This document shows, piece by piece, positions 39,661 to 49,524 of a DNA stretch of 64,000 nt; the stretch's first letter is position 1; each line of letters starts with the position of its first letter. The notes beneath the pieces were generated by a model. That model did no database searches. It had not been told where the DNA came from and saw only the letters and a list, made by a program, of their open reading frames with translations. A program made the position numbers and the translations under genes. Source of the stretch: Frischella perrara (GTDB lineage: Bacteria > Pseudomonadota > Gammaproteobacteria > Enterobacterales > Orbaceae); assembly GCF_000807275.1 (NCBI RefSeq), contig NZ_CP009056.1, positions 2,605,192 through 2,669,191 of the forward strand. Direction: 5' to 3'.

Positions 39661-42255
39661 TTAATCTTTTTTATAGTGGTAAGTCAGTAAGTACGGTGTT
39701 ATTTGCTGACCATTTTCATCTTGCTTGCCATTTGGCCAATAATTAATAGATACCTCAACTTCATGGTCACCCTTAATTTGACCAACACACTGCTTAATTG
39801 AAAACAATCCTATCTGTGAATCATTTGTAGGGCTTTCAAGCTCTGACGATGGTGTAGGGGTAGGTAAAGACTGCCCAGCTGCCAGACTCATTAACGCATT
39901 CCATTGCTGTTCATCATTACTCACCTCTTTTACTTCTTTATCATCAAAACCATAATGTTCTTTTTTACCGTCCAGGGATTGCCTAATTATTGGCTTAAAG
40001 TTAGCTATTGATCCACTTGGAACAATTTCTAATCGTTTATAATCATGTTTAATCTTCAGGATGATCACTTGCTGATTATTTGATGACATAACCATTATTA
40101 ACCCCTCAAACCACCCTTTTTTCTTATTAAAATCTGGTAATTTAAGCTCTAAATAAAGGTCATAATTGTTCCAAAAATCATACCAACTTGAATCAGCTTC
40201 AACCTTACAAATACCACCATTTACCGCCAGATAAAAATCCTGCTGTGATAACCGCATGCAAATCGGTGTCGGTAAGTAATAAAGCGGATACTTGTCTTTA
40301 TGGTCATAATTACCCAACATGCTGCGGTTTAACCACTTATCCAACTCATCCCAATCACTTCCATCACTATAGTAAATAGCCTCAATTATCGCCGCACATG
40401 CCAATATCACTACTGCCGCTATCTGCCCATAAAGCGGAAGCACGTTAATAGCCATCGCATAACTCACAGCCAAACTTAAAAGACTCGTTACCAATAATAC
40501 ACCTGACCCGGTATTTCCACTGTTATAACTCCTAAATGCCACTAGACATGATAACATCGCATCGTAAACGCTTATCCAAGCAAGGGTCTTACTCCAAATT
40601 TTATATCGCCTAGCATATCGATAAAGACTACTCGTACGGCTAAAATATAATTCTAATTTCCCTGACGTTGCTAAATTAGTAATATTCGCTACTATATCCA
40701 TTGTATTTAATGCTATTAAGCTTCTGTTAACAAGTATTTTATATTTGATTGTTTCTTTCGTTATTGGGTCATTTAACGTATCAAGCTGACTTTCTAAATT
40801 CTGTAGCGTTTGTATCTGGAAGTAAATCCCTACTCCATTTAATATACTTGCTGCCAAGCTGTCGAGTTTTTCAATACGAGGCGCATTGCGTTTATTGCGC
40901 GACAATGCCTTCGACAATTTTTCTATATCTTCACTATCGTATACGGTATCACTCATCTCTATGATATAAGGAGCAAGCCTATTCATCGCCGACTTCGCCG
41001 GGCGCCCACCAGAGCGATGCAATAATGATTCAAAATTCTGTTGCTCTTCTGCTGATTTAAAAAACGCTAACAGACTTACTTTCACTTTATCCCGGTTAAT
41101 ACTTCGGCTATTAGCATTTTCTACCTGCCAAATACCGTCAATATTTTTACTAACTTGTAGTGTTTGACCTCTAGCGGTTCTCATTTCTGAATTAAAAAAG
41201 AACGGCATCAATCCATGCATATTTTGCATATATTTGTTCAAGGCTCTGACTGTCATCTTCACTTCATATTGCAAAATACGCTCACTTTGGCTCCCCGTAA
41301 ATAAATTCATTACCCTTAGAAAATGGTCACGTACCATTAATTCATTCAGCCTGACGGAATGCCTTGATGCCCTTATCACCCCTTCAAGACTGGTGTTAAG
41401 CCATCTTTTCAACAGCAACTGCAATACGGAAACATTCTTTTCTCTTCCTTGTAGTGTATTTATATCTTGACTTAAATCTAGCGTTCCCTTCGCCGCATTG
41501 AAAATAGTCTCGTTCGATATTACGCCGTCGGATTGTTGTTCCTCAGAAAGCGATTCACCATCTTGCCTTGCCTGCCTATCTTTCACTTCTTGTCGGAAAT
41601 AAAATTCCTCTTCATCCGCTATCGGTGATACGGTTGATTCGGTATCACCCAATAGGTAAAAATAAATCGACTGCTTATTTTCAAACAGCATCGCCCATAG
41701 TGCCGATTGGATTGGCAATTCCATATTACCAACACTACCACTATCAAATATTTGTAACACGGTTAATAAAAAACTAATATGCATATCAGAGCAGTTCGGC
41801 AAGACTTCATTACGCCAGAAAAATAAGCTGTTTAACGTCTCCGGTAGCGCTTCTTTCTTCGCTCCGTCCTCCACTTGATAGTATTGTTTATCTTCTCCCC
41901 ATAACCAAATCAGATAGTGATAATAATCTTGTGAGCTTTCATTTACATATTGATATAAAGACTGATAACCCGATTTTTCTAACGCTTCAAAATTATCAAT
42001 GGACGCCTGATTCAGTCGTTTTTGATGCTTATCCCAGTTATCCGCCACCGTTTTGTCGCCCAATTTATCTTTATAAGCACTTAAATTGTAAAAATGCACA
42101 ACCATAACGCTGTTAACTTGGTTCGCTTCTTTACCGGTATGCGATTGATGATAGTATGAAAGTAAAGCTGTTTGTTGTGCCTCACTTAAAGTAATGCTTC
42201 TATAATCCCCAAAGCCATTATTATTCTCAGTTTCAGGAATGGATAAACCATACAA
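39661..42255 (-). CDS. 5'-truncated VasX-like toxin, core type B
   Basis: 864-residue open frame from TTG 42255, homologous to the toxins from about residue 562. Breakpoint identical to that of the 36229 copy. It carries the type B core: FRQEVKDRQARQDGE and DLSQDINTLQGREKNVS near 221-275, and IEKLDSLAASILNGVGIYFQ, LIALNTMDIVANITNLA and GSGVLLVTSLLSLAVSYAMA as membrane segments. These are nearly identical to the 50249 and 56051 proteins. The C-terminal tail (DYKRLEIVPSGSIANFKP) matches the 43097 toxin instead. Probably not secreted, for want of the N-terminal domain. Confidence 0.8.
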   Translation of the reverse strand: MYGLSIPETENNNGFGDYRSITLSEAQQTALLSYYHQSHTGKEANQVNSVMVVHFYNLSAYKDKLGDKTVADNWDKHQKRLNQASIDNFEALEKSGYQSLYQYVNESSQDYYHYLIWLWGEDKQYYQVEDGAKKEALPETLNSLFFWRNEVLPNCSDMHISFLLTVLQIFDSGSVGNMELPIQSALWAMLFENKQSIYFYLLGDTESTVSPIADEEEFYFRQEVKDRQARQDGESLSEEQQSDGVISNETIFNAAKGTLDLSQDINTLQGREKNVSVLQLLLKRWLNTSLEGVIRASRHSVRLNELMVRDHFLRVMNLFTGSQSERILQYEVKMTVRALNKYMQNMHGLMPFFFNSEMRTARGQTLQVSKNIDGIWQVENANSRSINRDKVKVSLLAFFKSAEEQQNFESLLHRSGGRPAKSAMNRLAPYIIEMSDTVYDSEDIEKLSKALSRNKRNAPRIEKLDSLAASILNGVGIYFQIQTLQNLESQLDTLNDPITKETIKYKILVNRSLIALNTMDIVANITNLATSGKLELYFSRTSSLYRYARRYKIWSKTLAWISVYDAMLSCLVAFRSYNSGNTGSGVLLVTSLLSLAVSYAMAINVLPLYGQIAAVVILACAAIIEAIYYSDGSDWDELDKWLNRSMLGNYDHKDKYPLYYLPTPICMRLSQQDFYLAVNGGICKVEADSSWYDFWNNYDLYLELKLPDFNKKKGWFEGLIMVMSSNNQQVIILKIKHDYKRLEIVPSGSIANFKPIIRQSLDGKKEHYGFDDKEVKEVSNDEQQWNALMSLAAGQSLPTPTPSSELESPTNDSQIGLFSIKQCVGQIKGDHEVEVSINYWPNGKQDENGQQITPYLLTYHYKKD

Positions 42256-42285
42256 ACTTAAACGCTGGCAAAATAAATAATGATT

Positions 42286-42384
42286 GATACATTAAAGAGT
42301 CAGCATTCAACGACCGAATGCTGACAGATGAGTATCGTTATCAAAGGCATTAAAAAAAGATAAAAGTAAAATTTAATTGACTGA
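42286..42384 (-). repeat. Cassette boundary element, copy 3
   Basis: Inverted repeat GTCAGCATTC (42299-42308) / GAATGCTGAC (42316-42325), loop AACGACC. It has the same flanks as copy 2 (GATACATTAAAG; AGATGAGTATCGTTATCAAAG). It joins the truncated type B toxin to the end of lipoprotein copy 5. Confidence 0.85.
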
Positions 42385-43080
42385 TTACTCCGCTTTTTCA
42401 TCTCCATCATCGTTTGGAGATGCCCATTGGTATCTTCTATTTACGCCTGCAATTGACTTTAATTTACCTTTACCTAATACTCGATAACTATGAAATCCTT
42501 CAAACGACTCCCCTGTTGCAACTTCTTTTGGATAACGATAACGCTGATACACTGCAGGCTCTTTTACCCAATCCGGGATATTCTCCACATGATAGGTAAT
42601 ATACACATCTCGAATTGTGCCCCCCCCTATACCGTTTATACCATCTTTAGTCCGTTTAATAGAGTCCACCACTATTCGACCAAAACAGAAATTAGTTTGG
42701 TTCCTAAACCCATCAAAATACTGTCGACCTAAATCCGTCAAATCATAACGATACAGTGGTTTACCATCAGTTTCCCCCACCCACTCCTCGGTAAAAAAGC
42801 CTCGTTCAGTAAAAAAATGTAAATTTTCATTTTTTACACGATTGTGGAAAGATATTTGCGTTTTTTCTGAAAAAGGCAAATCTTCCCCTTCCATATGATA
42901 GGTGGTATAAGGGTACATGTCTCGTTTAATATCACCAACCATCATACAAATCGCTTTATTGCCTGACTTATTATTCCGGTCATAAATCTCTTGAATATCT
43001 GTCTTATAGGGATACGAATCACATCCCGTTAACCCCAATACCATTAAACTCAATAATGCCATTACCCATCGTTTATTCAT
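42385..43080 (-). CDS. Putative immunity lipoprotein, copy 5
   Basis: 231 residues; signal LLSLMVLGLTGC, then Asp at +2. The mid-part YFDGFRNQTNFCFGRIV is shared with copy 7 (55351), whereas copies 2, 3, 4 and 6 have YVDWGLGETNFCF or a close form. The C-terminal half PKEVATGESFEG is as in copies 2-4. Such patchwork indicates recombination between copies. It lies 16 bp behind the full-length type A toxin (stop 43097). Confidence 0.78.
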   Translation of the reverse strand: MNKRWVMALLSLMVLGLTGCDSYPYKTDIQEIYDRNNKSGNKAICMMVGDIKRDMYPYTTYHMEGEDLPFSEKTQISFHNRVKNENLHFFTERGFFTEEWVGETDGKPLYRYDLTDLGRQYFDGFRNQTNFCFGRIVVDSIKRTKDGINGIGGGTIRDVYITYHVENIPDWVKEPAVYQRYRYPKEVATGESFEGFHSYRVLGKGKLKSIAGVNRRYQWASPNDDGDEKAE

Positions 43081-43096
43081 CTTTTATCCGCTCCCA

Positions 43097-46000
43097 TTAA
43101 TCTTTTTTATAGTGGTAAGTCAGTAAGTACGGTGTTATTTGCTGACCATTTTCATCTTGCTTGCCATTTGGCCAATAATTAATGTAAACCTCAACTTCAT
43201 GGTCACCCTTAATTTGACCAACACACTGCTTAATTAAAAATAACCCTGCCTGTGAATCATTTGTAGGGCTTTCACTCTCTGACGACGAGGTAGGGGCAGG
43301 TAAAGACTGCCCAGCTGCCAGACTCATTAACGCATTCCATTGCTGTTCATCATTACTCATCTCTTTTACTTCTTTATCATCAAAACCATAATGTTCTTTT
43401 TTACCGTCTAGGGATTGCCTAATTATTGGCTTAAAGTTAGCTATTGATCCACTTGGGACAATTTCTAATCGTTTATAATCATGTTTTATATTCAGAGTGT
43501 CCACTTGTCCACTATCTAATGTCGTAACCGTTATTGTTCCCTCAAACCATCCCTTTTTCTCATCAAAATCCGGTAAATTTAGCATTAAATAAAGGTCATA
43601 ATCGGTATTCATAAAATCATACCAACTTGAATCAGTCTCAACCTTACAAACACCACCTTTTACCGCCAGATAAAAATCCTGCTGTGATAACTTCATGCAA
43701 ATCGGTGTCGGTAAGTAATAAAGCGGATATTTATTTTTATGGTCATAATTACCCAACATACTGCGGTTTAACCACTTATCCAACTCATCCCAATCACTTC
43801 CATCACTGTAGTAAATCGACTCAATTATCGCCGCACATGCCACTATCACTACTGCCGCTATCTGCCCATAAAGCGGAAGCTTATTAATAGCAACACTCAC
43901 AACAACATTTATAAAACTCGTTACCAAATACACGCCTGCCCCAGTATTCCCATCACGATAACTTGAAATTGCTTGCCCGAATGATATCGCCGAATCGATA
44001 ATCGCAACTATACTAATTGCTTTACTTAATAAATCTGCTCTTTTTATGACTAAATAGAAACTAAACCTTGAACTTAAATATAAATCTAATTTCCCTAACG
44101 ATGCTAAATTAGCAAACCTCGCTACCACATCCACTGCATTTAAGACTATTAAGGCTTTACTCGTATATATTCTAAATTGTACTGCCATTTTCATTGCCGG
44201 GTCATTTATCGTATCAAGCTGACTTTCTAAATTCTTTAATGTTTGCATCTGGAAGTAGACTGTTATTCCGCTTAATAACATTGTTGTCAAGCTGCTGATT
44301 GTTCTAATAAGAGGTGCATTGCGTTTATTGCGCGACAATGCTTTCGACAATTTTTCTATATCTTCACTATCGTATACGGTATCACTCATCTCTATGATAT
44401 AAGGTCTGAGTTCATTCATCTTCGACTTCGCCGGGCGCCCACCAGTGCGATGCAATATCGATTCAAAATTCTGTTGCTCTTCCGCTGAATTAAAAAACGC
44501 TAACAGACTTACTTTCACTTTATCCCGGTTAATACTTCGGCTATTAGCATTTTCTACCTGCCAAATACCGTCAATATTTTTACTAACTTGTAGCGTTTGA
44601 CCTCCATTGGTTCTCATCTCTGAATTGAAAAAGAACGGCATCAATTCATGCATATTTTTCATATATTTGTTCAAGGCTCTGACTGTCATCTTCACTTCAT
44701 ATTGCAAAATACGCTCATTTGGGTTCCCCGTAAATAAATTCATTACCGTTAGAAAATGTTCACGTACCATTAATTCGTTCAGTCTGACAGCATGCCTTGA
44801 TGCCCTTATCACCCCGTCAACACTAGTGTTAAGCCATTTTTTCAGCAGTATCTCCAATACGGTATCTGTCTGAGATTCCGTTTCTGATATCATTTTTTCT
44901 TTTTGTGCTGTTATTGTATCCTTCACCGTGTTGAAAATAGTCTCGTTCGATATTACGCCGTCAGATTGCTGCTCCTCAGAAAGCGATTCACTCGCTTGCC
45001 TTTCCCGCATATTGTTAACTACTTTTCGGAAATAAAATTCCTCTTCATTTGCAACGGGTGATACGGTTGATTCGGTATCACCCAATAGGTAAAAATAAAT
45101 CGACTGCTTATTTTCAAACAACATCGCCCATAGTACCGATTGGATTGGTAATTCAATATTACCAACACTACCACTATCAAATATTTGTAACATGGTTAAT
45201 AAAAAACTAATATGCATATCAGAGCAGTTCGGCAAGACTTCATTACGCCAGAAAAATAAGCTGTTTAACGTCTGCGGTAGCGCTTCTTTCTTCGCTCCGT
45301 CCTCCACTTGATAGTATTGTTTATCTTCTCCCCATAACCAAATCAGATAGTGATAATAATCTTGTGAGCTTTCATTTACATATTGTTGTAAAGCCTGATA
45401 ACCCGATTTTTCTAACGCTTCAAAATTATCAATGGACGCCTGATTCAGTCTTTTTTGATGATTATCCCAGTTATCCCCCACCATTTTGTCGCCCAATTTA
45501 TCTTTATAAGCACTTAAATTGTAAAAATGCACCACCATAACGCTGTTAACCTGGTTCGCTTCTTTACCGGTATGCGATTGATGATAGTGTGAAAGTAAAG
45601 CTGTTTGTTGTGCCTCACTTAAAGTAATGCTTCTATAATCCCCAAATCCATTATTATCCTTATTTTTAGGAATGGATAAACCATACAAACTTAAACGCCG
45701 ACAAAATAAATAATGATTTAGTTTTGACTTTTCCAATGTATGGGGGTCACTTATCTCTAACTGCTCAGCAAAATACGTTTCACCCACCACATCTAATACA
45801 TAAATCTTATCCAATGCATTTAACTCAGCAAGTTCATCGGATGATTGAAAAATAGTTTTCAGTTTAATTTCTTGCCATTCATAATAATCTTCTTCAAATT
45901 TAGTTCCAACATTTTGATTAAATTCTCGCTGATAATCTTGATTTTTGTCATAAAACAGAAATAGATAAAAATCATTGTCACCTGTTTCCGTGATTGAAGA

Positions 46001-47371
46001 CTTAATCATCTGCTTGTACTGCATAATACTGTGGTAGTGATTGCGAGCATAACGAATTTCAGGAGTGAAATAAGACAAGGGATAACTGCTGACATAATCG
46101 TTGTTTTCTTGATAGAATTGTGCAAAAGTATCCCGAATTTCACTCGAATCTGGCTTCTGCATCGTTTTCGCCAATTTACTTTTCGCCGTTTTCTTTTCTT
46201 CATTGTAGATATAATTATGGCTACTGTTTCGCACTAAATGATCGTATCGCTTTAATAACTCGTTGTCATTTTCATCTTGTCCTGCCAGTCCTTCTATCAC
46301 CGGTGCTAAGCGTTGCCGACGTTGTATTGATAGTTCTTCGGCTAGCCCTAACGGATCCTCTACCACTAATGCCGTTAGCTCTGTTGTGCCATACTGGCTA
46401 TCTTGCTCATAGCGACTTACTGTCAAATCTAAGGCTTGTCGCGCTTTTTCACCATGCAGAGAGTTAAAATGACTGGCTGTACAAAATGTATGCCTATATA
46501 AGTATCCTAGGCCTGATGGAGTGGCATTTAACAAATCTGATAACTTTTGCGATTGAATTGCCATGACCCCTTTACGAACATTTTCTAACAGATTTATTAG
46601 ACCATCCACTGGTCCCTGATTCTCCTTATTTTCTTCCAATTCTCCTTTACTTTCATCTTCATAGTAATCTATGACTTCTTCATCGCTACATTCAAGCTCT
46701 AACAAAAAGCGGTTTTTTGTAAAAAAATCTCTAAACAAAAAACTTCGATTTTGTTTTGATACGTCCTTTGCTGTTTGCTGTGTTAAATCAACATGACTAA
46801 AACGCTGCTCTCGCTCTGCTTGATTTTCTTTATAATAGTTGATGGTCGCTAATGTCCAGCGAATAGATGAATAAGCTACCCAAGCTTTATCATAAACTCG
46901 GTTATCTATCGTGACAAACTGCGCCTTCACTTGATGATTGTCTGACAAACAGCTAAGCGGAATATCTTTCGGTCTCGTCCCCTTAACATCTCGAAACTCA
47001 CGTAACCGAAAACAGCCTGAGTGGGTCACTTCATAAGCCATCACTTCTAGCTTACTATCATCATCGTTACCTATTCGATTACATAAAATATACACATACC
47101 CTTCTCGGAGAGTGCGATAGGCATACTGATAATCAAGCAAGTTTCTTTCTGGCTCTCGGTCACCCAGAGAAACCATGCCATTTGACCAATCGATTTGGGA
47201 TTTAAAGGTTCGTGGAACAATTGATTTTCGTACCAAAAATAATGGAAAACCGCGTCGCTGACATGCGCCACATTGACCACTGTCTAAGTTCATATCTTTT
47301 TCACTGGCTTCATAAACAAGCTGCGGATTAAATATGTTTTCTGATTCTGCTTGATTATTTGACTCATTCAT
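43097..47371 (-). CDS. Full-length VasX-like T6SS effector, core type A
   Basis: 1424 residues. The N-terminus (about 1-230) matches the toxin VasX N-terminal region: CGACQRRGFPLFLVRKSIVPR, YAYRTLREGYVYILCNRIG, and EVMAYEVTHSGCFRLREF. A long middle region follows, then five hydrophobic segments at about 1020-1190, as in colicin-like VasX of Vibrio cholerae, which permeabilises the inner membrane. Residues about 245-300 (ELEENKENQGPVDGLINLLE) differ from the other two full-length toxins. The core is almost identical to the 36229 copy (FINVVV versus FINFVV is one difference seen). It follows a complete adaptor gene by 111 bp, and a lipoprotein gene comes 16 bp later. Confidence 0.85.
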   Translation of the reverse strand: MNESNNQAESENIFNPQLVYEASEKDMNLDSGQCGACQRRGFPLFLVRKSIVPRTFKSQIDWSNGMVSLGDREPERNLLDYQYAYRTLREGYVYILCNRIGNDDDSKLEVMAYEVTHSGCFRLREFRDVKGTRPKDIPLSCLSDNHQVKAQFVTIDNRVYDKAWVAYSSIRWTLATINYYKENQAEREQRFSHVDLTQQTAKDVSKQNRSFLFRDFFTKNRFLLELECSDEEVIDYYEDESKGELEENKENQGPVDGLINLLENVRKGVMAIQSQKLSDLLNATPSGLGYLYRHTFCTASHFNSLHGEKARQALDLTVSRYEQDSQYGTTELTALVVEDPLGLAEELSIQRRQRLAPVIEGLAGQDENDNELLKRYDHLVRNSSHNYIYNEEKKTAKSKLAKTMQKPDSSEIRDTFAQFYQENNDYVSSYPLSYFTPEIRYARNHYHSIMQYKQMIKSSITETGDNDFYLFLFYDKNQDYQREFNQNVGTKFEEDYYEWQEIKLKTIFQSSDELAELNALDKIYVLDVVGETYFAEQLEISDPHTLEKSKLNHYLFCRRLSLYGLSIPKNKDNNGFGDYRSITLSEAQQTALLSHYHQSHTGKEANQVNSVMVVHFYNLSAYKDKLGDKMVGDNWDNHQKRLNQASIDNFEALEKSGYQALQQYVNESSQDYYHYLIWLWGEDKQYYQVEDGAKKEALPQTLNSLFFWRNEVLPNCSDMHISFLLTMLQIFDSGSVGNIELPIQSVLWAMLFENKQSIYFYLLGDTESTVSPVANEEEFYFRKVVNNMRERQASESLSEEQQSDGVISNETIFNTVKDTITAQKEKMISETESQTDTVLEILLKKWLNTSVDGVIRASRHAVRLNELMVREHFLTVMNLFTGNPNERILQYEVKMTVRALNKYMKNMHELMPFFFNSEMRTNGGQTLQVSKNIDGIWQVENANSRSINRDKVKVSLLAFFNSAEEQQNFESILHRTGGRPAKSKMNELRPYIIEMSDTVYDSEDIEKLSKALSRNKRNAPLIRTISSLTTMLLSGITVYFQMQTLKNLESQLDTINDPAMKMAVQFRIYTSKALIVLNAVDVVARFANLASLGKLDLYLSSRFSFYLVIKRADLLSKAISIVAIIDSAISFGQAISSYRDGNTGAGVYLVTSFINVVVSVAINKLPLYGQIAAVVIVACAAIIESIYYSDGSDWDELDKWLNRSMLGNYDHKNKYPLYYLPTPICMKLSQQDFYLAVKGGVCKVETDSSWYDFMNTDYDLYLMLNLPDFDEKKGWFEGTITVTTLDSGQVDTLNIKHDYKRLEIVPSGSIANFKPIIRQSLDGKKEHYGFDDKEVKEMSNDEQQWNALMSLAAGQSLPAPTSSSESESPTNDSQAGLFLIKQCVGQIKGDHEVEVYINYWPNGKQDENGQQITPYLLTYHYKKD

Positions 47372-47482
47372 CTTATTTTCTCTTCCCTACATTATTTTCG
47401 ACGATATCTAGCTCTATGACATCATCTTAATTTTCTAACTGTTTTTATTTTTATTACGCTGAATTATTCTGATAAGTGCGAC

Positions 47483-48433
47483 TTATTGCGCTTGTGATAA
47501 TAACGAAAGCGCTTCCTTTCTTTGACTTAAAAGATAACCTAATTGCCCTTGTTTATGGCTATCTTCTATTACCTCTTTTATCAGTTTTGATAACTCTTCA
47601 TTAGTCATTAACTGTCCATACTGTAATGAAAATAAGACATAAGCTCGTCTATCTTGATCATTGTCAAGTTGAGTAGCCTGAGGATCATAAAACAATGCCA
47701 TAATACGGGATAATGCTTGTTCCGATAATGGTTTTTTCTGTTGTTCGCAAAGATCTTGCCAAGTCACAACTAAATGGTAAAGAGCAGCCTGATTCAATAA
47801 ATTGAACCGTAATTTTGGATTAACAAAACGCTGCGCAAACTCTTTCTCATCCTCATAATCAATAGCATGAAATACACAACAGTCGCCATTAGTATTAATA
47901 AAATAATAATGAGTATCGTCAGGCAAAAGTAAACCAAGATGTGATTTAGGTGCTTCATAACTGTGCCATAGCACATCAAGTGTGAAAGGTTCATAAAATG
48001 GTAAAAACCTACGCCCTAAGGCTTTTCCAGCTATTAAACCGGCATTAAGCAGCTCATCAGCTAGCGATTCCGGCGGTAAAGGGCTTGCCAAAAAACCACA
48101 CACATATTGCTTACTTGTTAGGTAATCTATATTAATTTGCCTCAAGGCACTAACAAAGAGATTTTGGTTTAATTGTTCATTTGGCTCCGCAATACACACA
48201 AGTAACGGACAACTAGTTAAGCTATGCGCAAGTTCAGGCCGTTTAATAACAGCCAACAACTCGGGCGCAATATTATCTTGTAATGCTTCATCATAAAGTG
48301 GTGATAATTCACTGACAACCGCTAATCGATCAATGAGTAAATAACGATAATGTTGTAAACTGCTCCCTTCATTAAATTGACTTTGAAGTACTTCTAACAC
48401 TGCTTTCAAATTGTTAACAAATCTATTATCCAT
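47483..48433 (-). CDS. DUF4123-like T6SS effector adaptor (complete, second set)
   Basis: 316 residues. Its position between vgrG and a VasX-type toxin is that of VasW/Tap (DUF4123) adaptors, which load a specific effector onto VgrG. GRRFLPFYEPFTLDVLWHSYE resembles the family's RF-x-P-x-VL segment, and I could not confirm more by eye. No signal peptide or membrane helix. I count five residue differences from the 60474 copy, so one adaptor type serves all the toxins. Its ATG overlaps the stop of a vgrG fragment (TAATG), as the complete copy overlaps vgrG. Confidence 0.75.
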   Translation of the reverse strand: MDNRFVNNLKAVLEVLQSQFNEGSSLQHYRYLLIDRLAVVSELSPLYDEALQDNIAPELLAVIKRPELAHSLTSCPLLVCIAEPNEQLNQNLFVSALRQINIDYLTSKQYVCGFLASPLPPESLADELLNAGLIAGKALGRRFLPFYEPFTLDVLWHSYEAPKSHLGLLLPDDTHYYFINTNGDCCVFHAIDYEDEKEFAQRFVNPKLRFNLLNQAALYHLVVTWQDLCEQQKKPLSEQALSRIMALFYDPQATQLDNDQDRRAYVLFSLQYGQLMTNEELSKLIKEVIEDSHKQGQLGYLLSQRKEALSLLSQAQ

Positions 48434-48943
48434 TATAATTGCTCCTCACAACTTGCTCCGGCAGGTAATTCGGGAACAGATGCTTTAAAATTCGATGGTC
48501 CAATTACATTAAAACTCGCAGTTAATGCTTTAGCATCACCTGGAGAAATTAATTTAATGCCATCTGGTTGAATAACAATAGCTGAGTTACCACATATTAA
48601 GTTCAATTTTTTACTAGCGGAAACAGTGACTTCATGGTTGACACTGGTCAATGTAACATGCTTATTCCCTGTCAAATGTAATTCATCATTTTGAGCTTGA
48701 ATATCAACTTTACCCTGTGCAGCAAAGATAGTAATCCCCATTTTACTAGCGAATAAACTAATACGATTACCGGCATTGATCATAAAACGTTTAAAGGCAC
48801 TAATATCAACACTATTTTGAGCGGTATGAATAATATTTTCACCCGCCGTGTGTTGAATACTATCTGGCGTAACAGTTGCCACACCGGCTGGCGCATAGTG
48901 TAATAGCGCAGCATCATTTAATTGCTTGATCTTTTCTTCCCAG
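48433..48943 (-). pseudogene. 3' fragment of vgrG
   Basis: Encodes the last 169 or so residues of VgrG (EKIKQLNDAALLHYAP through GASCEEQL), almost identical to 61424-61934 in the complete gene. The 5' side ends abruptly at 48943, where toxin sequence in a different frame begins. The remnant has in-frame GTG/ATG codons but lacks the gp27 and gp5 domains, so it cannot form a spike. It records a duplicated vgrG-adaptor-toxin-lipoprotein block. Confidence 0.9.
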
Positions 48944-49439
48944 AGCAGTTCGGCAAGACTTCATTATGCCAGAAAAATAAGCTGTTTAACGTCTGCGGTA
49001 GCGCTTCCTTCTTCGCTCCTTCCCCCACTTGATAGTATTGTTTATCTTCTCCCCATAACCAAATCAGATAGTGATAATAATCTTGCGAGCTTTCATTTAC
49101 ATATTGATATAAAGCCTGATAACCCGATTTTTCTAACGCTTCAAAATTTTCAATGGACGGCTGATTCAGTCGTTTTTTATGCTTATCCCAGTGATCTGCC
49201 ACCACTTTGTCGCCCAATTTATCTTTATAAGCACTTAAATTGTAAAAATGCACCACCATAACGCTGTTAACTTGGTTCGCTTCTTTACCGGTATGCGATT
49301 GATGATAGTGTGAAAGTAAAGCTGTTTGTTGTGCCTCACTTAAAGTAATGCTTTTATAATCCCCAAATCCATTTTTATCCTTAGTTTTAGGAATGGATAA
49401 ACCATACAAACTTAAACGCTGGCAAAATAAATAATGATT
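48918..49439 (-). pseudogene. Internal fragment of a VasX-like toxin, cut at both ends
   Basis: From TTG 49409 (homology from 49439) it encodes the toxin segment MYGLSIPKTKDKNGFG to FFWHNEVLPNCS. It then crosses into vgrG DNA at 48943/48944 and ends after seven foreign residues (GKKRSSN) at a stop at 48918. The 5' breakpoint is the same as in the two long truncated toxins. No pore core is present. Confidence 0.9.
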
Positions 49440-49524
49440 GATACATTAAAGAGTCAGCATTCAACGACCGAATGCTGACAGACGAATATCGTTACCAAAG
49501 ATATAAAAAAGATAATAGCAATAC
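49440..49524 (-). repeat. Cassette boundary element, copy 4
   Basis: Inverted repeat GTCAGCATTC (49453-49462) / GAATGCTGAC (49470-49479), loop AACGACC. GATACATTAAAGA flanks one side, and AGACGAATATCGTTACCAAAG with an A-run the other. It joins the toxin fragment to the end of lipoprotein copy 6. Confidence 0.85.

Noticed and set aside
48433-48882. Independent 149-residue protein beginning MATVTPDSIQHT
   Set aside because: It is the end of a truncated vgrG copy, identical in frame to the complete gene.
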